The notes beneath the pieces were generated by a model, which was not told the DNA's origin, made no database searches, and worked only from the letters and a program-made list of their open reading frames with translations. A DNA stretch of 64,000 nt from Nipponacmea schrenckii. Its lineage: Eukaryota > Mollusca > Gastropoda > Lottiidae. This document shows, piece after piece, positions 25,831 through 39,200 of this stretch. Made by a program: the position numbers and the translations under genes. Positions within the stretch are counted from its first letter, which is position 1. The number at the start of each line of letters is the position of its first letter. The stretch spans positions 12,400,001 through 12,464,000 of the forward strand of contig CM060200.1 of the NCBI GenBank assembly GCA_030562195.1, in the 5' to 3' direction.

Positions 25831-26222
25831 AGAGAATAAATTGGGGTATATCCAAAAGTAGTAGGTCTTGTTGATTAAGTTTATAAGAGACAAAAAATTT
25901 GGATATATCTGAAGGTATTACGTCTTGTTGATTAAGTCTATAAGACAGAATAATTGGTGTATATCTGAAAGTTGTACGTCTTATTGATAAGGTCTATAAG
26001 AAAGAATAAATTGGGGTATCTGAAAATTGTACGTCTTATTGATAAGGTCTATAAGAAAGAATAAATTGGGGTATCTGAAAATTGTACGTCTTATTGATTA
26101 GGTCTATAAGACAGAATAAATTGGGGTATATCTGAAAGTAGTAGGTCTTGTTGTTTAAGTCTATAAGAAAGAATAAATTGGGGTATCTGAAAATTGTACG
26201 TCTTATTGATTAGGTCTATAAG
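25831..26222. repeat. 55-57-bp tandem array, 7 units
   Basis: The unit is AGAATAAATTGGGGTATATC, TGAAAGTTGTACGTCTTATT, GATAAGGTCTATAAG. Seven head-to-tail copies alternate between longer (GGGGTATATCTG) and shorter (GGGGTATCTG) forms. Confidence 0.9.
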
Positions 26223-27539
26223 AGCAAATATTATGATGTTACTGTTTAATACTTTTTGATTTATTATTTCTTCAACAGTTCTTTAAAATAACTTTCAAAC
26301 ATGGACAATTTATTGGTCATAACCCGGAGGTCACTTGGTGATTCTGATTGAATAATTTTGGATACATATGATTGACAAAAGAAAATCATGAATCTTTCAA
26401 TTAAAAAAAAATGAGAGTGGCTGTAATTCTCATGACCTATTTCTCTTGTTAATGTTAATGAGTTATGCTTCTTATCTGTCAATCTTGATTGAGATTATCT
26501 ACAAATTTGAAGAAACATGAAAGAAATTGAGTACAGCTTTGTTGGTGGTCTGCCAAAGAACCAGTGGTCAGCTGGTCTAGGTTATCAATTAATTAACTTG
26601 TGGCTAAGAATAACTTCCTCTTATCTTCTTAATTTATACTTTGATGGTTATTTGGAGACCCAAAAAACTGTTGAATGAAGGCGAGACTATTGTACAGTAG
26701 ACCTAAGCAAAAGGAGATGGTCACCTTAAACCATATTTCTTTTATCCAAACCAATTTAGAATTAGATTAAGAAGTACAACTTTACTATTCAAGCATTATC
26801 TTGTATTTGATTCATCTTCTAGGTAGGGTAGGTGGATTGATTAGCAAATTTGATTATTTTTTAGAATGCATATAAGACATTATGATCTTGTTTGTACATG
26901 TTACTGTTTTCAGAACTGAACAGTTCCTTTTCTGTTAAATATTTAAGAATGTTCTCATAGAATTAACTGGGAAATTTTACAATTTGAAAGAGGATCCTGT
27001 TTATTTAATTGAAATATCTGAAGATTTCACATTTTTAATTGTGAAAAATGTCAGTCACAATTTCACTGATGTGTACTCTAGAGTGTAATTTAAAACAGAT
27101 TTGAAAATGGAGATGTTATTGTTTCAGTAATTGTTATAATTGGGTGGAATATCTAAAAACATCTAAACTAACTGTAAAATATCTGAAATTTCACCATTCT
27201 TGAGATTGTCAGGAATTGGGTTGTCTCTAGATTCTAATTATTCCTGTCGTCACATTGTGTTCCACAGTGTCAATTTCTTGATTAGTTTGCAGAATTGAGA
27301 TTATTTATTTATATGGAAAGATTGTTTTTTTTTTTGACAAAGTTGTAAAGTTCTTTAAATGAAAAGAAGCTGGGATTTAGGGTAATCTAAGATACTTTTG
27401 TGGTTTGTATCCTAGCAAATTATAGAGAGCTTAGGGACCCAAAAACTCAATTAGAAATATATTTTAAATATTGCCATTATTACTGTAAATTGATCATTGC
27501 AACTAATTGACTTCATATATCTGTTTTAATGAAATTAGA

Positions 27540-27735
27540 TGATATAATTCAAGCATTTCAAATCTGCATGCTTCAGACTGTGCATGTTCAAGATCCTCAA
27601 CAGCTGGAAAACATAAAAAAAGGTGGCTAATGCTGCTGTTTTTAGCAAAATTAACTATTTTCACACTGCATGGCTCTGACCATGCAGAAAAGTAGCGAGA
27701 CAAAATCTCCATTAATTCTATTCCATTCAAATTAT
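27540..27735 (+). mobile_element. Degenerate SINE family A copy
   Basis: CTTCAGACTGTGCATGTTCA, AGATCCTCAACAG and GCAGAAAAGTAGCGAGACAA follow the same order as the family A body at 20983. The tail is reduced to AAATCTCCATTAATTCTATT. Confidence 0.45.
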
Positions 27736-28124
27736 ATTTTAAGTAAGTTTAAGAAAACATTATATGTACTGTAACTTTTAAAATCTGAAACGCCACATGC
27801 ACGTCCAAAACTATCGCACAATAATAACTGCACAGATTTGAACAAAAGTTGTTTCAAAAACTGTAAACATATTGTTTAAAGAATGGAAATGAATCATCTG
27901 TAATATTTTCAGATCATTTGTTATAAATGAAATCAAATTGGAATCAAATATCAACAGCCTGTGTCAATAAATAGTCACAGTTTAGGAAGATGAATGTTTG
28001 CCTTTTTGTTTGTTGTCTGGAATGGTCTTGATTAGTTAAAAAATTAATCTCATCCTTCTTCATCATGAAGGAAATCTTTGACTTCCACTATTTTTATTTT
28101 ACTGTCATTATCTGGTTGGTTTTA

Positions 28125-28412
28125 TAAAAAGTATTCTATTAATTTATAAAGTATTTTATTAATTTTAAAAAGTGTTCTATTAATTTATAAGGTATTTTAT
28201 TAATTTTATTTATTAATTTTATAAAGTATTTATTAATTTTGTAGAGTACTTTATTATTTTATAAAGTACCGGTATTTTATTAATTTTATAGAGTATTTTA
28301 TTTATTTTATGAACTATTAATTTTATAAAGCATTCTATTAATTTTATATAAAGTATTTTATTAATTTTATTAATTTTATAAAGTATTCTATTAATTTTAT
28401 AAAGTATTTTAT
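28125..28412. repeat. About 18-20-bp AT-only tandem array
   Basis: Variants of ATTAATTTTATAAAGTATTT are repeated about 15 times. The 66-codon frame on the - strand (repeated Y-K-I-N-K-I) is an artefact. Confidence 0.85.
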
Positions 28413-29764
28413 CCGTCAATTTTTTTTAATGCATTTCTCGAAATAAATAAATGTGTTTTATAAAACTGTCTAATTTGATTTTCTTATGTGAAATGAAATT
28501 CTCAAAAGTAAGGAATAATTCTATTCAAATATTTGGAGAGATTTTAACCCTAGAGATTTATGGTAGAGTTTGTTAGTGGAATACTAAACAGATAAATTTC
28601 TCAATTTCATTTGACTTTTGGTATTTAAATAGATTTGAAGGAATTTTCTGTAAGTGATATTAAACATGCTTGGAATATTGTATGAATTTCAATAATTTTT
28701 CGAAATTGTGTTCCTAAAGGTTGATGTTTTAACTTAATTTGGCATTTGAATTACATATATACAGTTAAATGTACTACAAACATAATTTTATATTATTGGC
28801 TTTCATAATTGTATAGATATATAGAAGCAAATGTCTACAGGAATAAAGAATTTAAGGAATTACTATAGCTTTGAATTACATGTTAACTGAATTCCGAAAT
28901 GTTTTCAGTGGAAACTGCAGTTGCACATTCAAAAGGCCTTTTTCTTGCCATCTTGAAGGTTTAAGTTTGTCCAAGAGCTTCCACATTTTGTACGATATAT
29001 CTCTTGAAGTATATATCATTGGTGACGGCTTGAAAGCTTGTGCGGGACTTGTGTAAAGTACGTTTCCAAAAGTAACACAAAAAGTGTTTATATGCATATA
29101 TAGTTAAAATCTTAATTACACATTCTTTTACAAATAAAACCTTGTAGAATAACTCTGTTTTTCATCTGCAGAATTTAAAACATTAAAACCTTGTATATGA
29201 TCCAAAATTCTGATTTGTATGAAATACTAGACATATACAATTCAAAACTTTCAAGCATTCGCCCACAATATGTAATTCCTAGTTCTAAGAAATATACGTT
29301 TGATCCAAGTCTCTTTATAGCAACTGATGTAGTGTGATCATAAAAAGGAGATCGATAACTCTCTAGAGGGATTATGATTTAACAAACTGGACCATGTAAA
29401 ATTTGAGATCAGAAGAAAAAGCATTTAACTCAATATGTAATAAGTCTATAAATTGCGATAAAAGAAAATAAATTCTCGGTCATAATCAGGATCTATAAAA
29501 ACTTTTATAGTCATAATAGTGTTAGAGCACTGAATATCTTTAATGAGAACTGTGTTTTATCTTTTATAAACCCCGATAATATAAAGTTATGGCTGGCTGT
29601 TAAAAGTTGCTTTATAGAGGACTGTCGTGTCTACCTCTACTTTTTATGATCATTAACCTGGAAACTCTCCACACTTTTTCTCATGTTTTGGGTAGTTTTG
29701 GTGTGTTTTAATAGCTTGTGTCTGGTTTAGTATCATTAAAAGAACAATTCATATTAAAAACATA

Positions 29765-29935
29765 TGGTTGGTAGATTACAAGTCATTATTAAATTCAATT
29801 AAGATTGCATTGGTTGGTTTTCTCCATGTTACAGATTACCAAGTTCACGTTATACATTGTTAGATTTCAAGTCATTATTAAATCCAATTAAGTGAAATTT
29901 CGTAACTAACTTGCATTGGTTGGTTTTCTATATTT
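29765..29935. repeat. Two-copy direct repeat, about 100-bp spacing
   Basis: GGTAGATTACAAGTCATTAT...TGCATTGGTTGGTTTTCTCC recurs as GTTAGATTTCAAGTCATTAT...TGCATTGGTTGGTTTTCTAT about 100 bp downstream, with an insertion in the second copy. Confidence 0.7.
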
Positions 29936-30206
29936 TTTACATCTAGAATTTCTCCATGGGAATAAATATTCTAATAAGCTAATTTGATGAGATCATTTCC
30001 ATGGAATATATCTAAAAAATTTTGGCCCAATTACAACATAGCCATATATATTAAAACAAATTCATCAAAACACTAAAATATTTTCAATTTACTACAGATA
30101 CAGGTACATTTTATCCATGTTGTTTTTTAAGCAAAGCAACTGAAACACTTATCATATTTCTTCAACCTTATCAAATTGACTGAATAATTTCATTCTTATT
30201 TTTCAG

Positions 30207-33200
30207 ATTTGGAAGTTTACAAATTTAAAGATGGAAATCAACAAGAACCCAGATTTTATCGTTACCTCAAAGTTGACAGTCAGGCTAAAAATATTTACGT
30301 TGGTTCCATGTAAGTTTTGTTTTTTGTTCTTTCTTTGATGGACTTGACTGGTCATCGATGATCTGAAGAATTTATTACTCAGATTATGTTTTAGGTCATT
30401 ATCATATGAAACAAATCAAATAAAGGATAACCATGAAATTCTCCATACATGAAAATAGGCAGAACTATTAGTAGATGTTTTCTTTCTTGTTCATCTGTGA
30501 TGGACTTCATATGTCAACTGTGATCTGAAGAAAGCATTATTCACAATGTGTTCTAAGGTCAACATAATATCAAACCAATCTAATCATTCATCACAGATTT
30601 TTCCATAAACTCCAATAGAAACCGACAATGATAAATTGAAAGTAAAATTGATGATATTTGTAAAGCGAGAAAAACTTGGTCACTAATATGTAAAATACAT
30701 CTCTTACTATAACCTTCTCTTTCTCTAAGTACTTCATAATTTAATGTGACATTTCAGGAAATGGCAAGTGCATACATATGCATTTCAATGAGTAGAGATC
30801 TAAAACAAATTACTTGCACTGAAAAAATACAAGTTCTGAAAAAATACATTGTTCAACAAAAACTTGCAGTTGACCTTTTTAAATTACTACACACTTCCTG
30901 TATTGAAATGTAGTCACTTTGAACTGTCAAAAGTTAAGCTCTGGATGCAAGAGTTATATTATAAGTTACCTTTTCGAAGCAAATACATTTTTGCTTCTTT
31001 TCTGGCTTTTTTTTTCCGTTGGGGTTCATCTTCTATAAGAGAAGTCAACAAGCTGTATATCAAAGTTGTTCATAATGTTCTTTACTCTTCATTTCAAAGT
31101 GTTCTCCACTTTTGCATCATATTTTTTCAGTGTTCCGTTTATCAGATTTATTTTAGTGTTCTTAATAAGTATCATGTTCTTCAATCAGTGTTCGTGTGTT
31201 TCAGTGTTGGTCAATTTCTTGGTACTTACTATAAGTGGTCTCTGTTACAATTTTTTCCTACATAGTATTCTGAACTTTTGTGTTCTTAAGTGTAAACTCC
31301 GTATGCTTTCACATGTTCTTTTCTTTCTGTGTTCTTCATTGACAATGCTCATAATGTTATGTTCACCAATTGATGATCTCATATATCTTATATATTGAAA
31401 TAAAAATTAAAGTTTGTCGTTAAATGAGGTACATTTTTTTATGTTTATTGTAAGTTTGAATGAGGTAATTGTGTGGTAGATAATTTCATTGTAGAATGTC
31501 CATCCTCAAGCTGGCAACAAAAGGTACAATTTATTTCATGGCCATAACTTTAAAAGGATGATATCCATAAAAACTGTTAATGGGTCAAGCCTGCTGTGTT
31601 TTAACATTCTTTTCTCAGCTAAAAATTCTAATTTATACACATAACTCAGATTACATATTTTATACAACTAATTTGATATTCAAAATATTTTGTTACATAA
31701 AATTCAATTCTCAACATGATGATTTCATTTCCAAATAAGAAATTGAAACAATTTCTTTTTTTTTCAAATTGCTACATTCCATGTTATGTTTTCTACTTGT
31801 AAACAAGTTGGCTAACGTATTCACAATATGGAATCAATTTTCTTTTTATGAGATATAAAAATCGTGTTGCAGACACATTATTGAAAATATGACCCTGAAA
31901 TTGCAAGTCAGCAGACAGGTTTCAATTCTAATGCTTGCAAGTTAGCAGACAGGTTTAATTTATAATACATGTGTAGGGCAGTAGGTCTAAATACCAAGGT
32001 TAAGAGTTTATAGTTTTATAACACTTGAACAGGATTTCCCATTTTTTTAACAGTACATTTAAAGTCAAATATATTTTAATGAGGTGGTTGTACATGCACA
32101 GTATAATGAAAGTTAATGACCTATTCAGACAAAGAATGAATTAATTAAATCTACATGTCTATGAATTCTGTCTTCATTAAAACAATTACGTGCAGAAAAG
32201 TAGGACGTACAACTTTATTATATTCATTTCTTGTAATGAATTCCCTTTTTTTTCGTGTTGGTTGCCCGGATGGTGGTTGATATCAAGTAAATGTTTGCTT
32301 CCAGCAGAAACTGATTTTGCAGACAATTTTATATACCACTGAAGAAATTATCATCTTATTGCATCCATGAGAATTGGTAATGCCATGTTATTTGAGGCTG
32401 CTGTTGAATTTTCAAAGGATTTGACAAAGGATCTGTAGCAGTACAATCTGTAATATTTGATTTTCACTTTTAATATGGTTGTGGATGACAAGTTTAAGTC
32501 TACTCTCAGCTGAACCAGATAGTTGATGATTGTCTTGAACACAATTTTCAGAATTTTATAATATCAATGAATAAGAAGAATGCCAGTCAATTTGAATCTC
32601 AGGAAATGTTGGTAATGTTTTAAACTTTGAACTACCAAGTGATCTGCAACACTGTCTCATAGACAAACAATTTGACATACATGTAATATATATTGCCACA
32701 AATAGCTGAAAATGAGCTCTATCAACTGAATAACGCAAATATTTTTAATGATATCTATAAGTGGTCTGCCTTATCATTGAATCAAGTAGTCAAAATGGTG
32801 TGAAGGAACTTCAAACATCGAATTTCTAATCACAAGTACTTATGAAGTAGCTTAATGTGGAAAGCAGTGAACATGAACATTGCATTAAGTGGATAAAAAC
32901 ATGTGATCACCTTTACACCTGTTTGACGCTGGTTTAATTCTTTTTTAAGTCTAGATTGATAAATAAACTTCCACATTACAAGATAGGTTGTTTGTAAAAT
33001 ATGGTGCCATTTAAAGTAAAGATCATAGTCTTGTTTCTGTAAACATTGACTTCTGTAATGTTATCCTGTTTCGCTTTACACGCTTTTCTGGTATTTAAGA
33101 CAAAACAATTTACTTTCATAAACAGAATATCAAGAAAAAAGGTTCTTCTTGTCTTTGTAAATTTAGATAAAGCAGCATTAAGGAATTTATTTATTTCTAT

Positions 33201-36200
33201 TTTGGATGCCATTTGTTGTAATGTGTATTTTTCTATTCCATTCATGAAAGCCAAGCTACATTAAAGATCTTACTTCAAAAGATTTGAAATCAATGACACT
33301 GTTTGTAGGTGTATATGAAAGAATACTTTGTGGTCTGGTTTTTAGCATCACCAACAAATATAGAACAGCTTTTGAACCATATGCTTATTTCATTTAGATT
33401 TTATTAACTTGACCATATACACAGGATGGACAATTCAATCTTTTATATTCTCCTCAATTGTGTATCTCCCTTTATACTAATGTCTACCAGCAAATACAGC
33501 CCAAAAAATCTCCATGAAGAGAATATATTTTATAACACATGGACCAAGAATCAATGGTTTGAGTTTCATGCAAAGTTGTGACATATTTTTCTAGTCATCT
33601 TCAGGAACAAAGTGGAAATATTGCAAGGACAGTGATATTAAATTAAATCATTTTAATATCTCTTTTAATTAAACTGGGCCATATTGATGATACTTTAGAA
33701 CAGAAGTTCTGAAATATTCGTATATCAGATAGATCATGAAATGTTTTGACATATTTCTTCTGTTGGTCTTGCACACAAAGTTGTAAGGACAGTGATATTA
33801 AATCAAATCCCTTTAAATTTAACTGGGCCATATTGACAATATTTTTAAAACAGAAGTGTTAAAGTATTATTCTATAATAATATCATGCCAAGTTTTGACA
33901 TATTTCTCTCATTGACCTTGGAAACAAAGTGGTTTTATTGCAAGGATTACAGTTGTATTAAATCATATCAATTTAATATCTCTTTAAATTAGACTGGGCC
34001 ATATTGACCATATATTTAGAACAGAAGTGTTGAAATATTCGTATATCAAATAGATCAAGCAAAATAATATTTCTCCTATTGGCCTTGGGCTCAATGTTGC
34101 AAGGACAGTGATATTAAATCAAATCCTATAAATATCCCTTTAAATTAAACTGGGCCATATTGGCATATATTTAGAACAGAAGTGTTGAAATATTCGTATA
34201 TCAAATAGATCAAGCAAAATAATATTTCTCCTATTGGCCTTGGGCTCAATGTTGCAAGGACAGTGATATTAAATCAAATCCTATAAATATCCCTTTAAAT
34301 TAAACTGGGCCATATTGGCATATATTTAGAACAGAAGTGTTGATATATTAGACTATCTGCTTTGTCAAAAGAATGATTCTCTAGTATATGTAAGAGAGTA
34401 AATATATCAAACTGTTTATATTATTGATGATTTTAAACAACTCCTTCAATAAATAGACCACCTAATGTTTCTACTGACCCAATACTGATAAAGCATACTG
34501 AACAAATAATCAGGGAGTAACCCTATAGTGGATTTTTTTTCTTTTCCTGGTGTTCTGCATAAATTCTGATAGTGGTTATCATTGTCTTTCTTCTTAAGTT
34601 GAAATAGACTCATGCTGCTTTCATGTTTCACTTCCTTAATTGCAGCTATGGCTGAGTAAGTAAGATTCTTGATGGCTGACCTGTCCACAGGATTTTCAAA
34701 TTTTTCCCCTTGTCAGTGATGCAGATCAAAATGGCTGAGAGTAGTTGAGATGGGACAATAACCATAGGACTGTATGCTACAGGATCTGTATGTTTAAGAT
34801 CCCTAGACAGTAAAGTTGGAAATTGCAAAAATGCCAGCAAAATTTCCTAGCAGCAGTGATGCCCGTTTTCATTTGCCCATCAGATGCAGAAGAGTGGGAG
34901 GTAAAACTTGTTTCATTTGCCGAATGCATTACATCTGGAGTCAATGTCCAATTTCTTTCAGACAGTCACATACAGTTGAAATAGAAGTGTAAGATTGAAT
35001 ATAGTTAATAAAATGTCAGTAGTGTTATTTATTATTTTATATTTTCTATGATGACATCTAGGTATTAATATGGAATTCTATAATAACAGGAAATATATCC
35101 TATAGAAATCTACAGACTTTAATGTAAATAAGCATGTTCTTCGTGTCATAACAGTGGGATTACTGATAAATAAAGTCATGTTCTTTTTATTATGAAACAC
35201 AGGCATTCTCTTGTTATGGTTCGAAATAATTACATTTGTTTGACTTCCTGTCAAAGAGAAGAACAAGATTCGGAAGCTTTTGTTGATGACTCTGCTTGTG
35301 GAAAATTAGACAGCATTGTCCATCTTCAATATATCAGCTCTTTTGATGTCTTACAAAGCTGTTGCATAAAAAATTCACCCTATTCGTTACACTGTCAGCA
35401 ACTTAGGTTCACAGTTGAAGATCCTTTCTACCAGCCATTGATCTTTCCCAGAATATCCATACCCATTTACAGCCCAGTCAACTGGAATTTTGAGTGAAGA
35501 TCTAATCAAGGTGAACAGTCTTTTGCAGAAACCAAGCAAACGATTAAAAGCTTAAAGCTTTTAAAGTTCTTGTCCTAAATTGGTATTGGATAGGAATTGA
35601 TATTAGAGAATTGGATTGGAAAGCTTTTGCTGTTGACTGTGGACAAGATTTTTTGTCCAACCTTTCAGACAAGTGGATAATTGATTGCAAAGAGACTTAA
35701 TTTAATGAAAATCTGGAATATGCTTATAGAACTAGAGTATAACAATAATCCTTTTATATATAGTAAATATTTTAATTGGATATTTTTGATCGGAGTTGAT
35801 ATCAGATTTTGAATATTTTCAGTCAACCCGGCATTGGTGAAAGACTGTTCACAGCTCCTGTGAAATAAATTTTTTTTTTAGATAATTTATCACCTTATTT
35901 TGATAAAATTGGAAATAAATTATGAAAAATGACAGGAAACAAGAAATATTATTAAATTTGTACTTAATCCTATCATAATTCATAGAGTGGTGTCCATTTT
36001 GAACAGGAGAAGAGATAAAAACAAGCAGAAGTGAGTTATAAAAGAATGATTTATTGGAGTGAAATGAGAGGATTTGTCTTGTTAAAGCAAGGTTTAACAT
36101 GAGGAAAGTAGTCATAACAAGAGATTATTGTCAATGGCTGGTGTAAACCATGTTGACTTGCTCACTGATTAATATTAAATACATCAAATATCCCACACCT

Positions 36201-39200
36201 GCCTCTCATTAAATTCAAGTATGTGATAATTTTTGTGCATAAATAAATAATGAAAATCTGATTTTCGTTATAAAAATATGTCAGCATTAGCAATAAACGA
36301 CTTTTAATTCAGAATACAAACAATTTAAATGAGGGCAGGGTTTTTCTAATTTGCAAAATTACAGAAAATTAGTAAAATTTCGCTGTGCATGGTGGTAACA
36401 TAATGCCTGTGGCATTTGCTTTGTAAACTTCAAATTCAAAGGTTTCTACCAAACTGAAAAATGGAGCAGAATATATGGAGCTAGCAAACTGAAAATGTTC
36501 AGCCCAGTTACTTATACATGTATATTATATAATTATTGTTAACATCAAACTTGTCTCAGGATCTCAGTAGATGCAGAAATGTTCAAGAAGCCATTTTATA
36601 ATATCTTCACAATTTTTTTATTCCTGAAGTATCCTTACAGCTCTTTACCTGCGCAAAAAAAAAATGAAATGGAGTTTTACATCCTACTCTTGTCAACCTT
36701 ATGGGCTAATGAAGACAGGCAATGACATGCAGTGTGCAGGACCATGGCATTAGCCTTCCCTTTTTGTGATTTTCAACTGTTGAGTGATGTTCAGTCTGTT
36801 GCACACAGCTCCACGGTATATTGTCCCATCCAAATGAATTGACGCCTTGTCAGATGTCATTCCCTCGACCGGAAACCTAGCTTAAAAGTCAGAAAGTTAA
36901 TCTAGTCCTTTACCAGGATTGAACACTGAACCCTCAGGTTAGCGAGCAAGTGTCTAACTCACTGAGACATAGATGCTACCTTCATCTCTGGAACTTGCTG
37001 GTTCAAAAGTTTATGATGTACAATGATGTCTTCAATTGTTTGAACATACAAATGCTACATGTAAGTAGTCAAGTCAACAGTACAATATATTTCAAGCTAT
37101 TTGTACCTCTGTCAACCCAGAGGGACAAAAACAATGTGTACCTCAAATAGAAAAAAATCTAGTTTTTTAGTGCAGTGACACAACATGAGGTTTAATCTAG
37201 TCTAATTTTAAATTTACTTTAGATTACCCATGTTGACTATGGTCTTTAAAAAAGTTTAGGGAAGTATTTAGTTAAATCTCATCATCCTAGCTTTTGTGTT
37301 TTTAAGAGGTGCAAATATTTTTACCTAAATAATTGTGTATGTAAAAAATGTTCCATTTTCAAATACTATCCTCATGTGCACTATTAGTTTCTTTAAAAGA
37401 TATTCAAAGCCAGCTAGAGATACATGTATGTCCAGTGCAGAGGCTTGAGCCTACAATAATGAATTCGTTCAAAAGACCTTTTACATGAGCAGACTGTATT
37501 GTATGGTGTCTAGATGACTAGAAACTTTTCAAAATGTCAGCTCCTTAGACCTGGGGAAAATAGAGTTGAATGTTTTATCTCAAACAATGCTTTAAGTCCT
37601 GTTTTGCTATAAATGCCTTCTGGTTGTCTGAAATCAAAAATAGTGTAATAAACGAATTCAGTTCAGTGATATTTTTACAATAAATACATTTAGTAAATAG
37701 TTGGCAATGATTAAGACAAGTTTAATCTGTTCAGAATTCCACTGTCAGTGTACCTAGTTTTCATCATAAATTCTTGCCATTACCACTCTTGTTAAAACAT
37801 TGCCAATGCTTGTGGTAGTTGGTAGATTTTCAGCAAACCAAATATAGAATTGATCACTGCTTGAAACCCATGGATACCAAGTTTTTTTGTTGTGTTGCAA
37901 AGATATGCCAGTGATCCAAGAAATTTGTTTAATACTGCATGCATACAATAATGAGGAACTTCAACTTTACCTTTGGTTGTTGATTTTCAAGTTTTCTCTG
38001 TATATAGATTTGCTTTGAAATAGAAAAGCCTGAGGAGTAGTATACAGTACCATAAAATTGTGTTCTGTAATTTAATGTAATCTCTACCCTAAAATGGTCA
38101 CGTAAGGATTATAAGAAAAAAGATACCTCTTGTTAAAGAGCATGGGACACAAATATATAAGATAGTACTAAATATTGAGAATTATTAAATGGCACAAACA
38201 TGGTGAACCTGTATCAGCCTGTCTCATGATGATCTAAACTCTTAACATGTTTCTTGCTTCTTGAAAATTAGACACATTAAAAGCCTCTGGACAATTGCAT
38301 ATTCAGTGTCAAAAAGTAATTATTTAAGAAGTATTGTGGGCAAAAGTCAAGTTTCAAAACAGGAACACGGTATTACCAATTGTAATTGGTGAACAACATT
38401 TAGTTAATTGGGACTATTATTTATTTTGGCATCTATTTTACATACATTACAGTACTTAACCTCATAAATTATGGAATTTGTTGGTGAAACCAGTTCTTGT
38501 TGAACATAAGTTTTACCTGTTTAACATGGTCTGGTGTTATTGGACACATCTATCACCCTCCTTACATTGTTTTACTGTCCCACAATTTTGTGAGGTTACA
38601 GTCTATTCAATCTAATAGAAATAAGAAATATTTAAACTTTGAAAGAACAATTGTTCAAAATGGCTTCTTGTGTGGTAACAGGAAGCATACAATCTCCAAA
38701 TATCTGTAGACAATTTGATTCCTGTTGACAAGACTGTTTATTTTTCATGCCACCAAAGAATTATTTCTATCTCTTTTAAATTTAAGACTGTGTGGCATGA
38801 CCATGATAATTAGATAAAGGGCAAATAATTTTGGAAAATATTTTAGGTGGGGACAATTTCTTAAATCTCTAGTCATTGAATAAAAATAAGAAAGTAATTC
38901 AAATGTTTGATTAATTTGTCCACAAATGCTTCATAAAATATAATATTTTGATATCTTAAAATTGCTCATTTTATTTTTGACATATTGGGTATTAATTTTG
39001 CATGTATATAACTGAAGTTTCATTTACAGTCAAAAACAAAATGAAAGAAAATTTGGTATTTGTCTCTCAAATCAGCCAGTGAAAAGTGAAAAATTCATAA
39101 GCTGATTCTTATGTTTTGTCAAATATTTTTTCTGGATTTTGAGTTTAGCTGTTTGCTGTTTGCTGCTTGTTTATTTATACAGTACATATTAACACACCTA

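Noticed and set aside
25831..26222. CRISPR-like regularly repeated array
   Set aside because: There are no unique spacers between repeats; units are contiguous and the genome is eukaryotic. The same applies to the arrays at 3571, 9406, 22424 and 51075.
30849..31398. Overlapping 138- and 110-codon frames in the semaphorin intron
   Set aside because: They are in different frames of a T-rich stretch with recurring GTGTTC words; the hydrophobic look is compositional.
36898..36975. Possible tRNA gene on the - strand
   Set aside because: Box A- and B-like motifs are present, but the stems do not form an intact cloverleaf and the sequence continues into a SINE body.
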